Source of the DNA: Planctomycetota bacterium
GTDB taxonomy: Bacteria > Planctomycetota > Phycisphaerae > Sedimentisphaerales > Anaerohalosphaeraceae
Direction: 5' to 3'
DNA length: 34,973 nt
Assembly: GCA_021157685.1 (NCBI GenBank)
Contig: JAGGWF010000041.1
Location: forward strand, 1-34,973
In this document: positions 16,443 through 26,780 of the stretch, piece by piece
How positions within the stretch are numbered: position 1 is the first letter of the stretch
Layout of the letters: every line of letters begins with the position of its first letter
Program-made: the position numbers and the translations under genes
The notes under the pieces: generated by a model
Told to the model about the DNA's origin: nothing
Databases searched by the model: none
What the model saw: the letters and a program-made list of their open reading frames with translations, nothing else

Positions 16443-18242
16443 ATGGGAAATTTTTATACGGATAATGATGATATTCAATTTTTGTTCCGGCATTTGGATC
16501 TGGCAAAGGTTGCCGATTTGCAGGAGGAAAAATTCAAGCATAAAGGTCAGTTTGAAACGGCCCCGGCCGATGCGGACGAGGCGATTACCAACTACAATAT
16601 GGTACTCGATTCGATTGGCCAACTCAGTGCGGACTTTATCGCACCCCGCAGCGAAGACATTGACAAAGAGGGTAATACGCTGAACGAGGATGGTACGGTC
16701 AGCTATGCCAAAGGTATTGCCGAATCGATGGAGGCGCTGGCCAAGGCCGATGTAATGGGCTTTACACTGCCGCATCGTTTTGGCGGGTTGAATTTTCCCT
16801 GCCTGATCTACTCCATGGCCATCGAGATCGTCTCTCGTGCGGATGCATCGCTGATGAATATTTTTGGTTTGCAGGGCATTGCCGAGACGATCAATTTCTT
16901 TGCTGATGAAGACATCAAAAAACAGTACCTCCCCGATTTTTCCGACGGTAAGGTGACCGGAGCGATGGTACTGACCGAACCGGACGCCGGTTCTGACCTG
17001 CAGGCCTGTAACCTGCGGGCGTTTCAGGATGACGATGGCAACTGGCTTCTTCACGGGGTCAAACGCTTCATTACCAATGGCTGCGGCGAGGTTTTACTGG
17101 TGTTGTCCCGCTCGGAAGAACGCACTGGCGGCTTGGGCCTGAGCTTGTTCGTCTGTGATCGCGGTCCCACCGTGACGGTTCGTCGTCTGGAAGACAAACT
17201 TGGTATTCACGGTTCACCAACTTGTGAACTGTTCTTTGACAATACGCCGTGCCAACTTATCGGCGAACGCCAGCGCGGCCTGGTAACCTATGTGATGAGC
17301 TTGATGAACGGCGCCCGTATCGGTATCGCCGGTCAGTCCATGGGCATCGCCGAAGCGACCTATCGCGTCGCGCGGGATTATGCCGCCAGTCGTGAGCAGT
17401 TTGGCGTGCCGATCGAAAAACTGCCTGCTGTACGCGATATGGTGATCGATATGAAAATGAACATCGAAGCCGGTCGGACACTGTTGTACGAAACTGGCTG
17501 GATCGTGGATCACGAAATCGGCTTGAATAAGATCATCAATAACGCTGAGGATAAGGCCACTGCCAAGGCCGCCAAGAAAGAGCTGAAATTCATCAAACGG
17601 CTGGCCGGAATGATGACGCCGATGAGCAAGTATTTCTGCTCTGAGATGTCCAATACCGTATCCTACGATGCGATCCAGGTGCTGGGCGGCAGCGGCTACA
17701 TGCGTGACTATGCCTGCGAACGACATGCACGCGACGCCCGCATTACGACAATCTACGAAGGTACCAGTCAGTTACAGGTTGTCGCAGCCGTTCGCGGTGT
17801 TTGCGGCGGAACCTGCGAGAAATATTTGGCCCAGTTGGCCCAGAGAGACTACGTCGACAGCGTACAGGACTTATTGGCGTTGTTGAAAGAAGGCACCGAG
17901 ACACTGCTGGAATGTGCGGCATTTGCCAAGGGCCAGAGCATCGATTATATGGATCTCTATGGACGACAGTTGGTGGATATCGCGATTGCTCTAATCGATG
18001 GCTATCTGTTCTGCGGACAGGCCTCCAGCAAGGTCGATATGGAGGTGGCGGTTGCAGATAATGGTGATGCCGAAGCACCCAAAACGGTTCCGATGACCCA
18101 GCGCAAGGAGATTCTTGCCCGCCGGTACATCACCCGCAACGCGGTCCTGATCAAAAAGTTGGCCGCAGAAGCCCTCTCTGGCGACAAGACCACTTTCAGT
18201 GAATACGAAGCCCTCATCGGCCCCGTCCCGGAGATTGCGTAA
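16443..18242 (+). CDS. Acyl-CoA dehydrogenase family protein
   Basis: AMVLTEPDAGSDLQ, KRFITNG, YAASREQFGVPIEKLPAVRDM, QVLGGSGYMRDY. Confidence 0.92.
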   Translation: MGNFYTDNDDIQFLFRHLDLAKVADLQEEKFKHKGQFETAPADADEAITNYNMVLDSIGQLSADFIAPRSEDIDKEGNTLNEDGTVSYAKGIAESMEALAKADVMGFTLPHRFGGLNFPCLIYSMAIEIVSRADASLMNIFGLQGIAETINFFADEDIKKQYLPDFSDGKVTGAMVLTEPDAGSDLQACNLRAFQDDDGNWLLHGVKRFITNGCGEVLLVLSRSEERTGGLGLSLFVCDRGPTVTVRRLEDKLGIHGSPTCELFFDNTPCQLIGERQRGLVTYVMSLMNGARIGIAGQSMGIAEATYRVARDYAASREQFGVPIEKLPAVRDMVIDMKMNIEAGRTLLYETGWIVDHEIGLNKIINNAEDKATAKAAKKELKFIKRLAGMMTPMSKYFCSEMSNTVSYDAIQVLGGSGYMRDYACERHARDARITTIYEGTSQLQVVAAVRGVCGGTCEKYLAQLAQRDYVDSVQDLLALLKEGTETLLECAAFAKGQSIDYMDLYGRQLVDIAIALIDGYLFCGQASSKVDMEVAVADNGDAEAPKTVPMTQRKEILARRYITRNAVLIKKLAAEALSGDKTTFSEYEALIGPVPEIA

Positions 18243-18280
18243 AACACGATTGTAAAACGATAAAAGATTGTTACAATACC

Positions 18281-18309
18281 AGCCCCGGCCAACCGTCGGG
18301 GTTTTTTTG
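18281..18309 (+). terminator. Rho-independent terminator after the etf-acd unit
   Basis: ccccgg...tcgggg stem followed by ttttttt. Confidence 0.65.
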
Positions 18310-18336
18310 TGATATAACAGAAGACAGGGGTAGATT

Positions 18337-19029
18337 ATGCTCAAAGCAGTGATTTTTGATTTTGACGGAGTGATTGCCGATTCGGAGGCCTTGCATTACA
18401 AGGCACTGAATGCGGTCCTTAACCGGTACGGTGTTGATGTGCCAAAAGAAGTCCATTGGCAAAAATATCTGGGCTATTCGGATCGTGAAAATATCGAGGC
18501 GGTCAATGTTGATTATGGAATGGAATGGGATAGCGCTAGGGTGCAGGTGTTGATCGACGAGAAAAAGGTCGTGTTCGATGAGCTTATTGTCAGTGGTTCG
18601 ATTATTATCGACGGTGTGGCAGTATTCATTCAGCGGTTGATTGACGCCGGTATTCGCCGGGCGGTTTGTTCCGGGGCGTTGCGGAGTGATATTGACCTGA
18701 TGCTGGCCGGAACTGATTTCAAGCATGCGTTTGAGGTGATTGTCACCGCCGATGATGTCACCCACGGAAAACCCGACCCCAAGGGCTACCTCATGGTGAT
18801 GGACAAACTTAACCAAAATGGAACCGATCCGATCGAAGCAAATCAATGCGTTGTGATCGAGGATTCTCACTGGGGGTTGGAGGCGGCGGCAGCAGCAGAA
18901 ATGCAGCCGGTCGCGGTAACCAATACATATTCCCGAAGTGAACTGGAGCGGAAGGGGCGAAAAGTTGTTGATCGACTGGACGAGTTGACGATTAATGATT
19001 TGCATCATCTCTGCGAGCAAGCCGAATAG
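18337..19029 (+). CDS. HAD-superfamily hydrolase (beta-phosphoglucomutase-like)
   Basis: FDFDGVIADSEALHYKALN, GKPDPKGYL, VIEDSHWGLEAAAAAEM. Confidence 0.88.
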   Translation: MLKAVIFDFDGVIADSEALHYKALNAVLNRYGVDVPKEVHWQKYLGYSDRENIEAVNVDYGMEWDSARVQVLIDEKKVVFDELIVSGSIIIDGVAVFIQRLIDAGIRRAVCSGALRSDIDLMLAGTDFKHAFEVIVTADDVTHGKPDPKGYLMVMDKLNQNGTDPIEANQCVVIEDSHWGLEAAAAAEMQPVAVTNTYSRSELERKGRKVVDRLDELTINDLHHLCEQAE

Positions 19030-19117
19030 TATAAACAAAATGTCTTTCTGGGCAAGTGTCTAATCTTATAAGAAATAGTGTTTTTCTGTGCTAAAAACGC
19101 TATTTCTACTCCTCAAC

Positions 19118-19145
19118 TTGACTTTTTGACATCCGCCTCTATACT
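19118..19145 (+). promoter_or_regulatory. Putative promoter of dnaG-rpoD
   Basis: TTGACT, 16-nt spacer, TATACT. Confidence 0.5.
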
Positions 19146-19226
19146 TTTATTGTCTTTCTCGTTTTTTTGCCGTGCGGGGAGGGTCTATATTGTTTTAGGT
19201 TGTGAGAACACAATGCGGCAGACGGG

Positions 19227-21116
19227 GTGGGATTGTTGTGCTGTTCGATAAGTTACGAGATGATTAAGGAGCCCCATGAGGGGGCGTATTACGGAGACAC
19301 CTTGGCTGGCAAGTGGGATTATAACCTGATTAGCCGGATTCAGCAGGCCAATGATATTATCGATGTCATTTCCGAGCACTTGAATCTGGTAAAAAAAGGA
19401 AAAGAAATGGTTGGCTTGTGTCCGTTCCACGCCGACCATAAGCCCAGTATGTCCGTCAGTCCCGTCAAGCAGATATTCAAATGCTTTGCTTGCGGTGCCG
19501 GCGGCGATGTCTTAAAGTTCGTCCAGATGAAGGAGAACTTAACATTCCCTCAAGCTGTAGAGAGATTGGCACAACGAGCTGGGATTGAAATTGAACCCGT
19601 CCGGCGACAGGGGGATAGCTCTCAGGCGGGTCAGCTTGACTCGTTGAAGCTGGAAAAAATAAATGCTTGGGCATTAAAGAGTTGGGTGGAAAACCTTTGG
19701 CATCCTGAAAGGGGTGCCGATGTACGAAAATATATTAATGATCGGGGTCTCTCGGAAGATATTGCACGAAAATGGCAGCTTGGCTTTGCGGTGGACGCTT
19801 GGGACAATCTTACCGGAAAGGCCGCTCATAAAACCGATGCCGCCAAATATCTGACCCAGGCAGGGTTGGCGGTCGAACGGGAACATGGCGGCTGCTATGA
19901 CAAATTCAGGAATCGGTTGATGTTCCCGATTTTAGATGTAACCGGCCGCGTGATCGGTTTCGGCGGAAGAACGCTGGGTGATGATCCGGCCAAATACATG
20001 AACTCTCCGGCGACGGTGCTGTTTGATAAAAGCCACTCGCTCTACGGTCTGGATCAGTCGCGAGAAGCGATCTCGCAGAGCGGAACGGTTGTTGTGGTTG
20101 AGGGCTATACCGATGTGATGATGGCGCATCAGTTTGGGATTAAAAATGTCGTCGCCGCGTTGGGTACGAGTTTAACCACTGGCCATGCGAGAATATTGCG
20201 GCGGTACGCCAAACGCATCGTATTGATCTTCGACAGTGATGTCGCCGGAAAATCCGCCGCCAACCGGGCGTTGGAGGTTTGCCTGGATCAGAAGATCGAT
20301 GTACAGCTTGCATTTGTCCCCGAGGGCAAGGATCCGTGTGATTACCTGCTCGAAGCCGGTCCTGAAGCATTCAGAAATGTGATTGACGCGGCCGAAGATA
20401 TACTCGAGTTTAAATGGAAAGTTCTGAACGAGCAGCTTGAAGGCGGTCAGAATCTGTCAGATCGCACCGAAGCGATTCGCCAGTTTCTGCAGACAGCGGC
20501 GCCAGCGCTGCAGGCCCGACAAATGGATTCAGTTAGTCGAACGGTGGTGTTGAGTCGGCTCAGTGAGTTGCTGGGTGTTTCCGTAAGTCGTATCGAGGAA
20601 GAGATTGCCGCTGTTCAAAAACAAAAACGCCGTACACAGCGACCCGATGATATGGACGAGCAGGCAGAACGGACCCCTGATGTGGATGTGAATTTGGCTT
20701 CAAAGGCACAACGAGAGGTTCTGGAGGCATTGCTTGGGAAACCCGATTGTTTCCGGCAGGTTTCCGCTCGGATTTCTGTGGGTGATTTTGGCCCGGATGA
20801 ACACTTGAAGGAGTTAGCGGGGGCTGTTTTTGATGTTCTCTCGCAAGAACCTCCGTTGCAATTGTCGCATGTTTATAGCCGGATTGAATCACCGCAGGCG
20901 TCCGGCTTACTGGCAGAACTGCAAATGGCAGCCGAGCAAAAAACCGAGTTGCTTAGCCAACTGGAAGGAGCGCTTTCGGAACTGGAAAACCGCAGACAGG
21001 ATAGCCGGATTCAGGCACTCAAGCAGGGTATGGATAAAGATGATGAATTAAAACAGATGCTCAGCCAGATTGCCAAAAAAGGGCCGAATCTGAGAAATGC
21101 CGGGATTCGTTCTTAA
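19227..21116 (+). CDS. dnaG: DNA primase
   Basis: CPFHADHKPSMSVSPVKQIFKCFACGAGGD zinc site, EGYTDVMMAHQFGIKNVVAALGTSLT Toprim. ATG 19260 is an alternative start. Confidence 0.93.
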   Translation: MGLLCCSISYEMIKEPHEGAYYGDTLAGKWDYNLISRIQQANDIIDVISEHLNLVKKGKEMVGLCPFHADHKPSMSVSPVKQIFKCFACGAGGDVLKFVQMKENLTFPQAVERLAQRAGIEIEPVRRQGDSSQAGQLDSLKLEKINAWALKSWVENLWHPERGADVRKYINDRGLSEDIARKWQLGFAVDAWDNLTGKAAHKTDAAKYLTQAGLAVEREHGGCYDKFRNRLMFPILDVTGRVIGFGGRTLGDDPAKYMNSPATVLFDKSHSLYGLDQSREAISQSGTVVVVEGYTDVMMAHQFGIKNVVAALGTSLTTGHARILRRYAKRIVLIFDSDVAGKSAANRALEVCLDQKIDVQLAFVPEGKDPCDYLLEAGPEAFRNVIDAAEDILEFKWKVLNEQLEGGQNLSDRTEAIRQFLQTAAPALQARQMDSVSRTVVLSRLSELLGVSVSRIEEEIAAVQKQKRRTQRPDDMDEQAERTPDVDVNLASKAQREVLEALLGKPDCFRQVSARISVGDFGPDEHLKELAGAVFDVLSQEPPLQLSHVYSRIESPQASGLLAELQMAAEQKTELLSQLEGALSELENRRQDSRIQALKQGMDKDDELKQMLSQIAKKGPNLRNAGIRS

Positions 21117-21166
21117 GCGTTCCTGACGATCGAAATATTTTTTAGACGAAAAAACAAAGGAAACAA

Positions 21167-22999
21167 ATGACTTCAAAAAAAGGCAAAAAGGAGCAGGATG
21201 TCCACAAACAGGATGTCATTGAGAAGGCCCAAGATGACAATAATTCCGATCTGTCTGATAAATCTGTGGAGTCCGAAGATACAAAGTCGCTGACAGAGGA
21301 GACTGAAAAAGAGTCCGAAGCGGCCAGTGCTGCCCGTAAGGAAAAAATCGAACAGACCATTAAATCGATTATTGTCAATGCCAAGAAAAAGGGCTACCTG
21401 ACCTACGAGGAGTTGAACAATACGCTCCCGGATGAAATTATTAGTCCCGCGCGGCTGGATAGTCTTCTGATGACATTTGATGAAATGGGAATTCAATTGT
21501 TAGATGAGGCTGTTGCCACGAAAGATGACGACGATAGTTTTGAGGATACAGACAAAAACGGACACACTGAAGGGGAGGACGATCGTGCCCTTGAGGCGGC
21601 GCTGATAGAGCCGGAAGTTCGTAAGATCGACGATCCAATACGGATGTATCTGACGCAGATGGGCGAAATCCCCTTGTTGACGCGTGAAGAGGAAATCAAT
21701 CTTGCCAGAAAGATTGAACTGACGCGTCTGGCATTCCGGCGTAAAGTGCTTGAGAGTGATTATTGTTCCAGAGCTGCAGTGGAAGTTCTTCAGCAGGTTA
21801 GTGAGGGAATGCTGCCGTTTGACCGAACGATGAAAATGAGCAGCGGAGAAGCTCAGGAAAGAGCTGTTACTAAGAGCCGTATTCCTATCAATATGGATAC
21901 GGTAAATAAGTTGCTGGATCGCAATGCGGGTATTTTCCTGGCATTGGTACAGACCGATGATGCGGATGCGATTAAACAGAGCATGAAACAAATTCATCGA
22001 AATCGCAGGAAAATTGCCTCACTGCTGGAAGAACTGCGTTTACGGACCAGCCGCATTCAGCCAATGATGAAAAAGCTGCAGGGCATCCAGCAAAAGATGC
22101 ACCAGTTGCAGAAGTTGATTCAAGTAGGGCCGACACAGGATTATGATCCTGAAGATATTGAAGCGATGAAACAGGAACTCAAGGGTATGCAGGAACTGAT
22201 TCTGGAAACGCCGAATCAGTTGGATAAACGATTGTGGGCCGTAGAAGTGGTGCATACTCAATACGAAGAGGCCAAGCGTAATCTTTCCGGAGGCAATTTA
22301 CGGCTGGTTGTTTCGATCGCGAAGAAATACCGTAATCGTGGGCTGAGCTTTCTCGATATTATTCAGGAAGGTAATACCGGCTTGATGCGGGCCGTGGATA
22401 AATACGAGTATCGTAGGGGATATAAATTCAGCACCTATGCCACTTGGTGGATTCGACAGGCGATCACCCGGGCCATTGCCGATCATGCCAGGACGATTCG
22501 TATTCCGGTTCATATGATCGAAACGATGAGTAAACTCAGGACGATTGGTAAGGATCTGTTGCAAAAGTTCGGCCGGGAGGCAACGATCGAAGAGATTGCG
22601 GAAGTCGCCAAGATGAGTGTTACCGAAACCCGTCGTGTCCTGAAGATCAGTAAGCATCCATTTAGTCTGGATCGTCCCATCGGTGAGAGTGAAGACAGTT
22701 ACTTTGGTGACTTCATCGAAGATGACACGGCTGAATCGCCTGTTCAGTCCGCCACTCAGGAAATGCTCAAGGACCGTATCGATGAAGTCCTCAAGACCTT
22801 AACCTATCGTGAACGCGAGATTATTAAGCTGCGATACGGGATCGGCGATGGCTATACCTATACGTTGGAAGAGGTCGGTCGTATTTTCAAGGTGACGCGC
22901 GAGCGTGTGCGGCAGGTTGAGGCCAAAGCGATTCGAAAACTCCAGCATCCGGTGCGTGCGAGAAAACTGGAAGGTTTCATGGATGATCACTCGGATTAG
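21167..22999 (+). CDS. rpoD: RNA polymerase primary sigma factor (sigma-70)
   Basis: [63 protein letters not shown]; region 4 [30 protein letters not shown]. Confidence 0.95.
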   Translation: MTSKKGKKEQDVHKQDVIEKAQDDNNSDLSDKSVESEDTKSLTEETEKESEAASAARKEKIEQTIKSIIVNAKKKGYLTYEELNNTLPDEIISPARLDSLLMTFDEMGIQLLDEAVATKDDDDSFEDTDKNGHTEGEDDRALEAALIEPEVRKIDDPIRMYLTQMGEIPLLTREEEINLARKIELTRLAFRRKVLESDYCSRAAVEVLQQVSEGMLPFDRTMKMSSGEAQERAVTKSRIPINMDTVNKLLDRNAGIFLALVQTDDADAIKQSMKQIHRNRRKIASLLEELRLRTSRIQPMMKKLQGIQQKMHQLQKLIQVGPTQDYDPEDIEAMKQELKGMQELILETPNQLDKRLWAVEVVHTQYEEAKRNLSGGNLRLVVSIAKKYRNRGLSFLDIIQEGNTGLMRAVDKYEYRRGYKFSTYATWWIRQAITRAIADHARTIRIPVHMIETMSKLRTIGKDLLQKFGREATIEEIAEVAKMSVTETRRVLKISKHPFSLDRPIGESEDSYFGDFIEDDTAESPVQSATQEMLKDRIDEVLKTLTYREREIIKLRYGIGDGYTYTLEEVGRIFKVTRERVRQVEAKAIRKLQHPVRARKLEGFMDDHSD

Positions 23000-23006
23000 C
23001 CGCTGA

Positions 23007-24203
23007 TTACAGGATTTCCATCGCGACGGCGGTTACATCATCGATTTCGCCGGGCTTGAAGTGATACTCTTTAGCTGTGTTGCTAAGGGCTTCGATCATC
23101 GGCTCTACGGGAAGGCGGCACATCTCAGAAAACGGCTCATTGAAACAGAATTGCCCGTCATCATCGCTGGCCCCGATGAGGGGTTCGGCGCCGTCCGAAA
23201 AGACGAAGAGTTTGTCGCCGGGCTGAAGTTGGATGGACTTCTGCTCGAAGTCGGCCTCGGGGAAAACGCCGAGCAGTCCGCCGCGGCTTTGAAGCTGAAC
23301 AAGCTGATTATCGCGAATCAGTACCGGGTAGGGGTGTCCCGCACGGGAATAATCCAGTTGAAGCGTCTTAATATTCAACAATCCGTAGAAGCAAGTCGCA
23401 AACAAACATCCAGCTAATTCTTGCTCCGACATTCGAAGGTTCAGCGTGGTAATCACTTCCCACGGCTTGAAAATCGTGTACTTATCATTGATTGTCTGCC
23501 GCATGATGGCGGCTTGTTTCAGGAACATTGTCAATAGAGCTGCCGGCATAGAGTGTCCTACGGCATCGGCAAGATAAAAACCGATATACTTCTCGTCCAG
23601 CCGGGCGATGTCGTAAATATCCCCGGATACCCACTCGGCGGGGCGGAACATCGTGGCCCAGCGAATATTTCCGGCATGGGGCAACCGCGTTGGGAGAAAG
23701 TTCCGCTGGACATGTCCGGCCATTTCAAGTTGCTTGGCGGTATCTTCGTTTACTGAGAGTTGACAGGTGTGAGCGTCCTTTTCGGACAGATCCCGCTGCA
23801 ATCGTTTATAGAATTTCACATTGCTTTCGATCCGTGCCCAAAGTGGGGCATAGTCCACAGTGTCAATCTTTGAAGCAAGCGGCAGATCGTCAAGCTGGAA
23901 AAAATCGGGGCAGTTATGGATAATAATCGAGATGTCCTTCTGATCCAGTTGTTTGAATAGCTCCTGAAATACCGCGGCGTTATTGGTATCGATCGATCCG
24001 GCGTCAAAAATAACCGTTCCCAGGATGCTGCGGCTGTGAATACAGGAGTTAAAGTTGCTGCTTGCAACTTGGTCCCATAAATACCCATTTTCATTGAGCC
24101 GTTTGGTCAATTCGTCAGAAATAGGCCGATCCCCGACAAACAGCACATGGACCGGTGCCGTTTGATTTTGTGAACAGGTTGTCATGTCAGTTTTCGTGAT
24201 CAT
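23007..24203 (-). CDS. SpoIIE/RsbU-type PP2C serine phosphatase with N-terminal receiver-like domain
   Basis: GHVQRNFLPTRLPHAGNIRWATMFRPAEWVSGDIYDI...GFYLADAVGHSMPAALLTMF. Confidence 0.82.
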   Translation of the reverse strand: MITKTDMTTCSQNQTAPVHVLFVGDRPISDELTKRLNENGYLWDQVASSNFNSCIHSRSILGTVIFDAGSIDTNNAAVFQELFKQLDQKDISIIIHNCPDFFQLDDLPLASKIDTVDYAPLWARIESNVKFYKRLQRDLSEKDAHTCQLSVNEDTAKQLEMAGHVQRNFLPTRLPHAGNIRWATMFRPAEWVSGDIYDIARLDEKYIGFYLADAVGHSMPAALLTMFLKQAAIMRQTINDKYTIFKPWEVITTLNLRMSEQELAGCLFATCFYGLLNIKTLQLDYSRAGHPYPVLIRDNQLVQLQSRGGLLGVFPEADFEQKSIQLQPGDKLFVFSDGAEPLIGASDDDGQFCFNEPFSEMCRLPVEPMIEALSNTAKEYHFKPGEIDDVTAVAMEIL

Positions 24204-24536
24204 TTTTTCCGCCGGAGCATAAATCTCTTGGTATTCCTATTTCGGACAATGGAATCTCTTACTTAATGATGCAATGGCGTATTTTTACAATTCAGACCGG
24301 ATTGGATTTTTAATTGCATGGTTTTCAACTCTTTATAGACAAAGAGGTTAGGGATTTCCCGGTTGTCATATGTTCATTTTGATGCCTCTGTGGATATGCG
24401 GTTTGCCCGTAACTACTTTATTAATGAATCCTTATGGTTAGTCATGGGTTCTCTAATTTCAAATCATATTTTATTGTTTTGCTTTTTTGAGTTGTCAGTG
24501 GTATCATGATGTCTAATGAACATAGTAGTAGTGTTA

Positions 24537-24597
24537 TGGCAGAGAAAATGAGAGCCGCGCACTGACCCATCAGCATGGGCGGTGCGTGGTTTTTTTG
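24537..24597 (+). promoter_or_regulatory. Leader terminator/antiterminator upstream of glpT, probable GlpP target
   Basis: tggcagagaaaatgagagCCGCGCACtgacccatcagcatgggcgGTGCGTGGttttttt; shares tggc.gaga..atgagagccg with the leader at 26692. Confidence 0.65.
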
Positions 24598-24642
24598 TTG
24601 GCTTTTGGGTCTTGAAATTTTATCGTAACCATGGAGCAAAAG

Positions 24643-25995
24643 ATGAATTTTTTGAAATTTCACAATTATTTTTCCCCGGCGACTCACATCGAGCGTCTGC
24701 CGGATGAACAGATCAAAAAGCGATATTCCCGGTGCCGCTGGGGTGTTCTTGAGTCAACTTTTACAGGGTACGCCACATTTTACCTTGTCAGAAACAACCT
24801 TTCGATCGTTTCAATGGATATGGAGCAGGCACTACATTATAGTCACTCAATGATCGGTAATATCCTCGCCATTACTGCCATATCCTATGGACTTGGTAAG
24901 TTTCTGATGGGGTCTGTTTCAGATAGGAGTAATCCCCGTAAATTTATGGCTTTTGGATTGCTTATTACAGCGATCTTAAATTTACTTTTCGGCAGTGCCA
25001 GTCATTATGGAATCCATTTGCTACTCTGGGGGCTAAACGGGTTTGTTCAGGGAATGGGTTGGGGCCCGTGCGGTAGGTCGATTGGTCACTGGTTCAGTGT
25101 GCGTGAAAGAGGCACGGTTTTTAGTTTGTGGAATGTATCTCACAATGTCGGCGGCGGTATTGCGGGGGTCCTGTCGGCTCAGGCCGCGGTGGCTTTTGGC
25201 TGGCGAAATGCGTTCTACTTTCCTGCCGCAATCGCGATTATCGGAGCGATTTATCTTTTCTTCAGATTGAAAGATACCCCTCAATCGGTGGGCCTGCCGC
25301 CTATTGAAGAGTATAAGGATGACTTCACTGAGGATGAAAAGCTGCACGGGACACATGAGCAGGAACTGACCGCAAAACAGTTGTTTTTAGACTACACCTT
25401 AAAGAATAAATACATTTGGTTGTTAGCGATTGCCAATCTTTTTGCTTATATTGTTCGTTACAGTATGTACGATTGGGGGCCGTTGTATCTTCGTGAGGTT
25501 AAAGGGGCCTCTTTGTCCGATGGCGGCATTGCTGTGTTGCTGCTGAATTTTGGCGGGATTCCTTCGACCATTCTTCTCGGCTGGCTCTCTGACAAACTTG
25601 GCGGCAGGCGGGGCATGGTGGCTGTTTTATGCATGTTCCCTATCGCATTTGCATTTATGGGGATCATCGTTAACCCGGCCGGCCATCTCTGGGTTGATAT
25701 GACAATGTTGATGATCATTGGTTTTTTGGTTTATCCGGTAATCAATCTGATTACGATTATGGCACTGGATTTAACCTCTAAAAAGGCGATTGGTACCGCC
25801 GCCGGTTTCATTGGGTTGTTTGGTTATTTGGGCCGAGTGATTCAGGCCTCCGGATTTGGTTGGATGGCGGATCATTTTGGTGAGCTTTATGACCCTCAAA
25901 CGGCGTGGAATATTATTCTGTGGACCATTGTTGGTTGTGCGGCTATTTCTGTTTTTCTTCTTGGCTTTACATGGAAATTAAAGCCAAAAGCTTAA
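24643..25995 (+). CDS. glpT: MFS organophosphate:phosphate antiporter, glycerol-3-phosphate transporter type
   Basis: GlpT-like RYSRCRWGVLESTFTGYATFYLVRNNLS, YGLGKFLMGSVSDRSNPRKFMAFGL; SD ggag before ATG 24643. Confidence 0.82.
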   Translation: MNFLKFHNYFSPATHIERLPDEQIKKRYSRCRWGVLESTFTGYATFYLVRNNLSIVSMDMEQALHYSHSMIGNILAITAISYGLGKFLMGSVSDRSNPRKFMAFGLLITAILNLLFGSASHYGIHLLLWGLNGFVQGMGWGPCGRSIGHWFSVRERGTVFSLWNVSHNVGGGIAGVLSAQAAVAFGWRNAFYFPAAIAIIGAIYLFFRLKDTPQSVGLPPIEEYKDDFTEDEKLHGTHEQELTAKQLFLDYTLKNKYIWLLAIANLFAYIVRYSMYDWGPLYLREVKGASLSDGGIAVLLLNFGGIPSTILLGWLSDKLGGRRGMVAVLCMFPIAFAFMGIIVNPAGHLWVDMTMLMIIGFLVYPVINLITIMALDLTSKKAIGTAAGFIGLFGYLGRVIQASGFGWMADHFGELYDPQTAWNIILWTIVGCAAISVFLLGFTWKLKPKA

Positions 25996-26032
25996 AAGAA
26001 GGCATTCTGCCGGAGAGGATGACCTAATCGAA

Positions 26033-26584
26033 ATGGTAAAATACGACAATACGATTATTGCGGCCATTGGCACGCTGGATAAATTAGATGCGGCGATCGA
26101 GTCGAAGTGTAAAACGATTTTTTTGCTGACGGGAAATATTTTTAATCTGCAAAGCTCTATCGATAAGATTCATCAAGCGAACAAGAAGGTCTATGTGGAT
26201 ATTGACCTTATGGAGGGCTTCGGAAAAGACCCCGTTTTTCTGGAGTATCTTAATGAGGTTCTTAAGCCGGATGGGATTATTACGACTCGAAGCAACCTTA
26301 TTAAGAAGGCCAAGGGCCTGGGGTTGTTTGCGGTTCAAAGAATCTTTGTATTTGACTCGAGGTCTCTTAATTCCGGGATCGATCTGGTTTTGAAGACAAG
26401 GCCCGACGCGCTCGAGATTTTGCCGGGTATTATGCCCAAGGTTATCAGGGAAGCTCGGGATAGGGCAAAATTGCCTGTTATCTGTGGTGGGTTGATATCG
26501 GACAGGGAAGACATTGACAGTGCGATCAATGCGGGTGCGATTGCCATAACGACCAGTCGCGAATCGCTTTGGGATTTGTGTTAA
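26033..26584 (+). CDS. glpP: Glycerol-3-phosphate responsive antiterminator
   Basis: FLLTGNIFNLQSSIDKIHQANKKVYVDIDLMEGFGKD...DALEILPGIMPKVI...GGLISDREDI...AITTS. Confidence 0.85.
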   Translation: MVKYDNTIIAAIGTLDKLDAAIESKCKTIFLLTGNIFNLQSSIDKIHQANKKVYVDIDLMEGFGKDPVFLEYLNEVLKPDGIITTRSNLIKKAKGLGLFAVQRIFVFDSRSLNSGIDLVLKTRPDALEILPGIMPKVIREARDRAKLPVICGGLISDREDIDSAINAGAIAITTSRESLWDLC

Positions 26585-26691
26585 TATTAAATGATTGAAG
26601 CAGGAGTCAGGATGTAACCGTAGTGGGAGCATAATAAATAATATGGACAGTTTGTCATCAGCTTTTTGCGAGTTTGTGACAAACAACACTT

Positions 26692-26764
26692 TGGCTGAGA
26701 CCATGAGAGCCGTACAGTGTTACCCGTACAAGGATTGTTACGGGGGACAGTGTGCGGTTTTTTG
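26692..26764 (+). promoter_or_regulatory. Leader terminator/antiterminator upstream of the glpA-like operon, probable GlpP target
   Basis: tggctgagaccatgagagCCGTACAgtgttacccgtacaaggattgttacgggggacagTGTGCGGtttttt; inner stem cccgta/tacggg. Confidence 0.65.
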
Positions 26765-26780
26765 TTGATAGGTGGAATTT

